Below, one piece after another: positions 62,677 through 64,000 of a DNA stretch of 64,000 nt (the first letter of the stretch is position 1; every line of letters begins with the position of its first letter). A program made the translations under genes and the position numbers. The notes under the pieces are model-generated. The model was not told the DNA's origin and searched no databases. It was given only the letters and a program-made list of their open reading frames with translations. This stretch comes from CAZFOB01 sp964520325 (lineage in GTDB: Bacteria; Actinomycetota; JAICYB01), in assembly GCA_964520325.1 (NCBI GenBank), contig CAZFOB010000004.1, positions 1 through 64,000 on the forward strand, given 5' to 3'.

Positions 62677-63528
62677 GTGCCCGAACGCGAAGGCCGCGAA
62701 GGTCGCGGTATCCCCGACGAGACCATCTCGTTCTCGGGCCGCGGCATCCCTCCACCGACATTCACGGCGCCGTTGCCGGGACCCGGGGGTGACAGGCCCT
62801 CGTACGTCCGGCGCCGTGCGCTGATCGGCCTCTTGTTGCTCTTGCTCGGTCTTGCAGGAGGCTTCGTCATCTCGCAGTTCATCGGAACCGATGACGAGCA
62901 GCTTCCCGGTGAGGATCTCGTGATCTACGAGAACGCTTCGAGCACCTTTCCGGTCGACGGTGCACAGTTCACGAGGTCGACCTTTGATGCGCAGAAGAAG
63001 CGATGCGACAAAGATCTCCTGAAGCGCCTCTTGCTCGCCGATCGAGACCATCGCTTCGAGGCATGGCTCGATCTGCAGGAGATCACCGAAAAGAACTTCG
63101 ACCCATTCGTCCAGCGTCTCGAGACGCGGATCCTCGCGGAGCCGATGCCGGTCACGAACTACGGATGCTTCCCCGACGGCGAAGGGCCTTGCCCGTTCTC
63201 GATCCAGTCGGTGCTCGGTCCGGGCACGGCGGTCTGGTTCGATCCGCAACAGAACCGGATCGTCGCCAAGTGCACGTGCTCGAGCCCATTGCGGGCGCCC
63301 AAGTGTCCGCCGAACTGTGAAGAGGTCCCAACTCCGACGCCGTCGCCAACCTCAACCCCCACACCGACGGCGAGTCCTGCGCCGACGCAGGCCCCCGCGC
63401 CGCCGCCGACGCGGGCTCCGACTCCGGAGCCGACGCGCGCACCGACGCCGAAACCGAGCCCGAGCCCCACATCGTCCTCAAACCCGACCGAGCCACCGAT
63501 CGAGTCGCTGACGCCTCCGCCGACCTAA
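62677..63528 (+). CDS. Single-pass membrane protein, DUF6777-like
   Basis: 283 residues, GTG start. One transmembrane helix at about 48-66 (ALIGLLLLLLGLAGGFVIS). The extracellular part has paired Cys and a VTNYGCFPDGEGPCPFSIQSVLGPGTAV region like DUF6777 proteins (about residues 158-185), with IVAKCTCSSPL following. The C-terminal about 65 residues are a Pro/Thr/Ala-rich repeat likely to span the cell wall. Convergent with the next gene, stops 3 bases apart. Confidence 0.7.
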   Translation: MPEREGREGRGIPDETISFSGRGIPPPTFTAPLPGPGGDRPSYVRRRALIGLLLLLLGLAGGFVISQFIGTDDEQLPGEDLVIYENASSTFPVDGAQFTRSTFDAQKKRCDKDLLKRLLLADRDHRFEAWLDLQEITEKNFDPFVQRLETRILAEPMPVTNYGCFPDGEGPCPFSIQSVLGPGTAVWFDPQQNRIVAKCTCSSPLRAPKCPPNCEEVPTPTPSPTSTPTPTASPAPTQAPAPPPTRAPTPEPTRAPTPKPSPSPTSSSNPTEPPIESLTPPPT

Positions 63529-63531
63529 GGA

Positions 63532-63999
63532 CTAGACGCGGCTCGTCCGGTCCTTCCAGTACTCGTCTCGTAGCGTCCGCTTCAGGAGCTTGCCCGACTC
63601 GGTGCGGGGGAGCGCGTCGCGGAACTCGAAGCTGCGCGGCACCTTGTAGCCCGCGAGATGCGCGCGGCACAGGTCGGTCAGTTCCTCGGCTGACGCCCGC
63701 TGCCCTTCCTTCAGTTGTACGACCGCGTGCACCTGCTCGCCCCACTCCTCGGACGGGATCCCGAACACGCCGGCGTCCATGACAGACGGATGCGTGTGCA
63801 GGACGGCTTCGATCTCGGCGGGATAGATGTTCATGCCTCCGGAGATGATCATGTCGGAGCGACGATCGCAGATGTAGAAGAACCCTTCGTCGTCGCGGTA
63901 AGCGATGTCGCCGACGGTCCGCCACGACGGGTCGTCTATGAGTTTCGTTTCGTCGGTCTTCTCCGGAGCCTTGTAGTACTCCTGGAAGACGGCGGGGGA
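63532..63999 (-). CDS. Acyl-CoA synthetase (AMP-binding), C-terminal part (5' end outside window)
   Basis: The visible reverse-strand frame runs to the window edge without a stop. It encodes the adenylate-forming enzyme C-terminal region: TVGDIAYRDDEGFFYICDR, DMIISGGMNIYPAEIE (the hinge region) and the catalytic Lys region PRTESGKLLKRTLRDEY near the end. Family enzymes activate fatty or aromatic acids to acyl-CoA. Substrate cannot be told from the fragment. Confidence 0.93.
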   Translation of the reverse strand, partial: SPAVFQEYYKAPEKTDETKLIDDPSWRTVGDIAYRDDEGFFYICDRRSDMIISGGMNIYPAEIEAVLHTHPSVMDAGVFGIPSEEWGEQVHAVVQLKEGQRASAEELTDLCRAHLAGYKVPRSFEFRDALPRTESGKLLKRTLRDEYWKDRTSRV

Positions 64000-64000
64000 G

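Overview
This 64 kb window is high-GC, densely packed bacterial chromosome. It most likely comes from a member of the Actinomycetota. The evidence is the fused 2-oxoglutarate enzyme Kgd (E2 core plus E1 in one chain, no lipoyl domain), the small ribosomal protein bL37, the gene order truA-rplM-rpsI-glmM-glmS-acpS-nnr-alr-tsaE-tsaB-rimI-tsaD-groES-groEL, zinc-type S14, S4 and L36, and promoters of the TANNNT type lying 6-9 bases upstream of start codons. The sequence alone does not settle the class or order. GTG is a very common start, and TTG also occurs.

Layout. Bases 2-21712 are a merged str-S10-spc-alpha ribosomal supercluster: rpsL (3' end only), rpsG, fusA, tuf, the full S10 and spc series, secY, adk, map, rpmJ, rpsM, rpsK, rpsD, rpoA, rplQ, truA, rplM and rpsI. 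infA, expected between map and rpmJ, is absent. Several ribosomal proteins (L3, L4, S3, L29, S5, L17, L13) carry long low-complexity C-terminal tails. Bases 21722-28193 hold a geranylgeranyl-reductase-like flavoprotein, glmM, an exceptionally large glmS (1144 residues) and acpS. A reverse-strand pair, a Calx-beta secreted protein and a 960-residue STAND ATPase, separates this from nnr, alr, a BsuPI-domain lipoprotein, hydrolases, a family-4 uracil-DNA glycosylase and the tRNA t6A genes tsaE, tsaB and tsaD with rimI. A structured intergenic region then leads to groES-groEL, which has a CIRCE operator.

Bases 42986-49529 hold small zinc-ribbon and membrane proteins, an NlpC/P60 wall hydrolase, and a group suggestive of acyl-CoA or sterol metabolism (SCP2, VOC, SDR, metallo-beta-lactamase fold, HadA/HadB-like dehydratases). 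Next come the 27-residue bL37 gene, an MFS permease, and an operon of a PlsY-like protein, hyuA, hyuB and an SDR. A TPP riboswitch controls thiG-thiH. Kgd, an AMIN-like lipoprotein and a DUF6777-like membrane protein follow. The window ends inside an acyl-CoA synthetase gene on the reverse strand.

Most notable observations: (1) short tandem repeats recur at gene ends and start/stop junctions, including three 44-bp units between hyuA and hyuB that each encode the same 15-residue mini-ORF linked by ATGA overlaps; (2) a GlmS with a large insertion in its glutaminase domain and a C-terminal extension beyond the normal end of the enzyme; (3) a long perfect palindrome coding for the end of AcpS; (4) a potential three-way-junction RNA upstream of groES; (5) a set of probable leaderless genes; and (6) bL37, a gene small enough to be missed by routine annotation.
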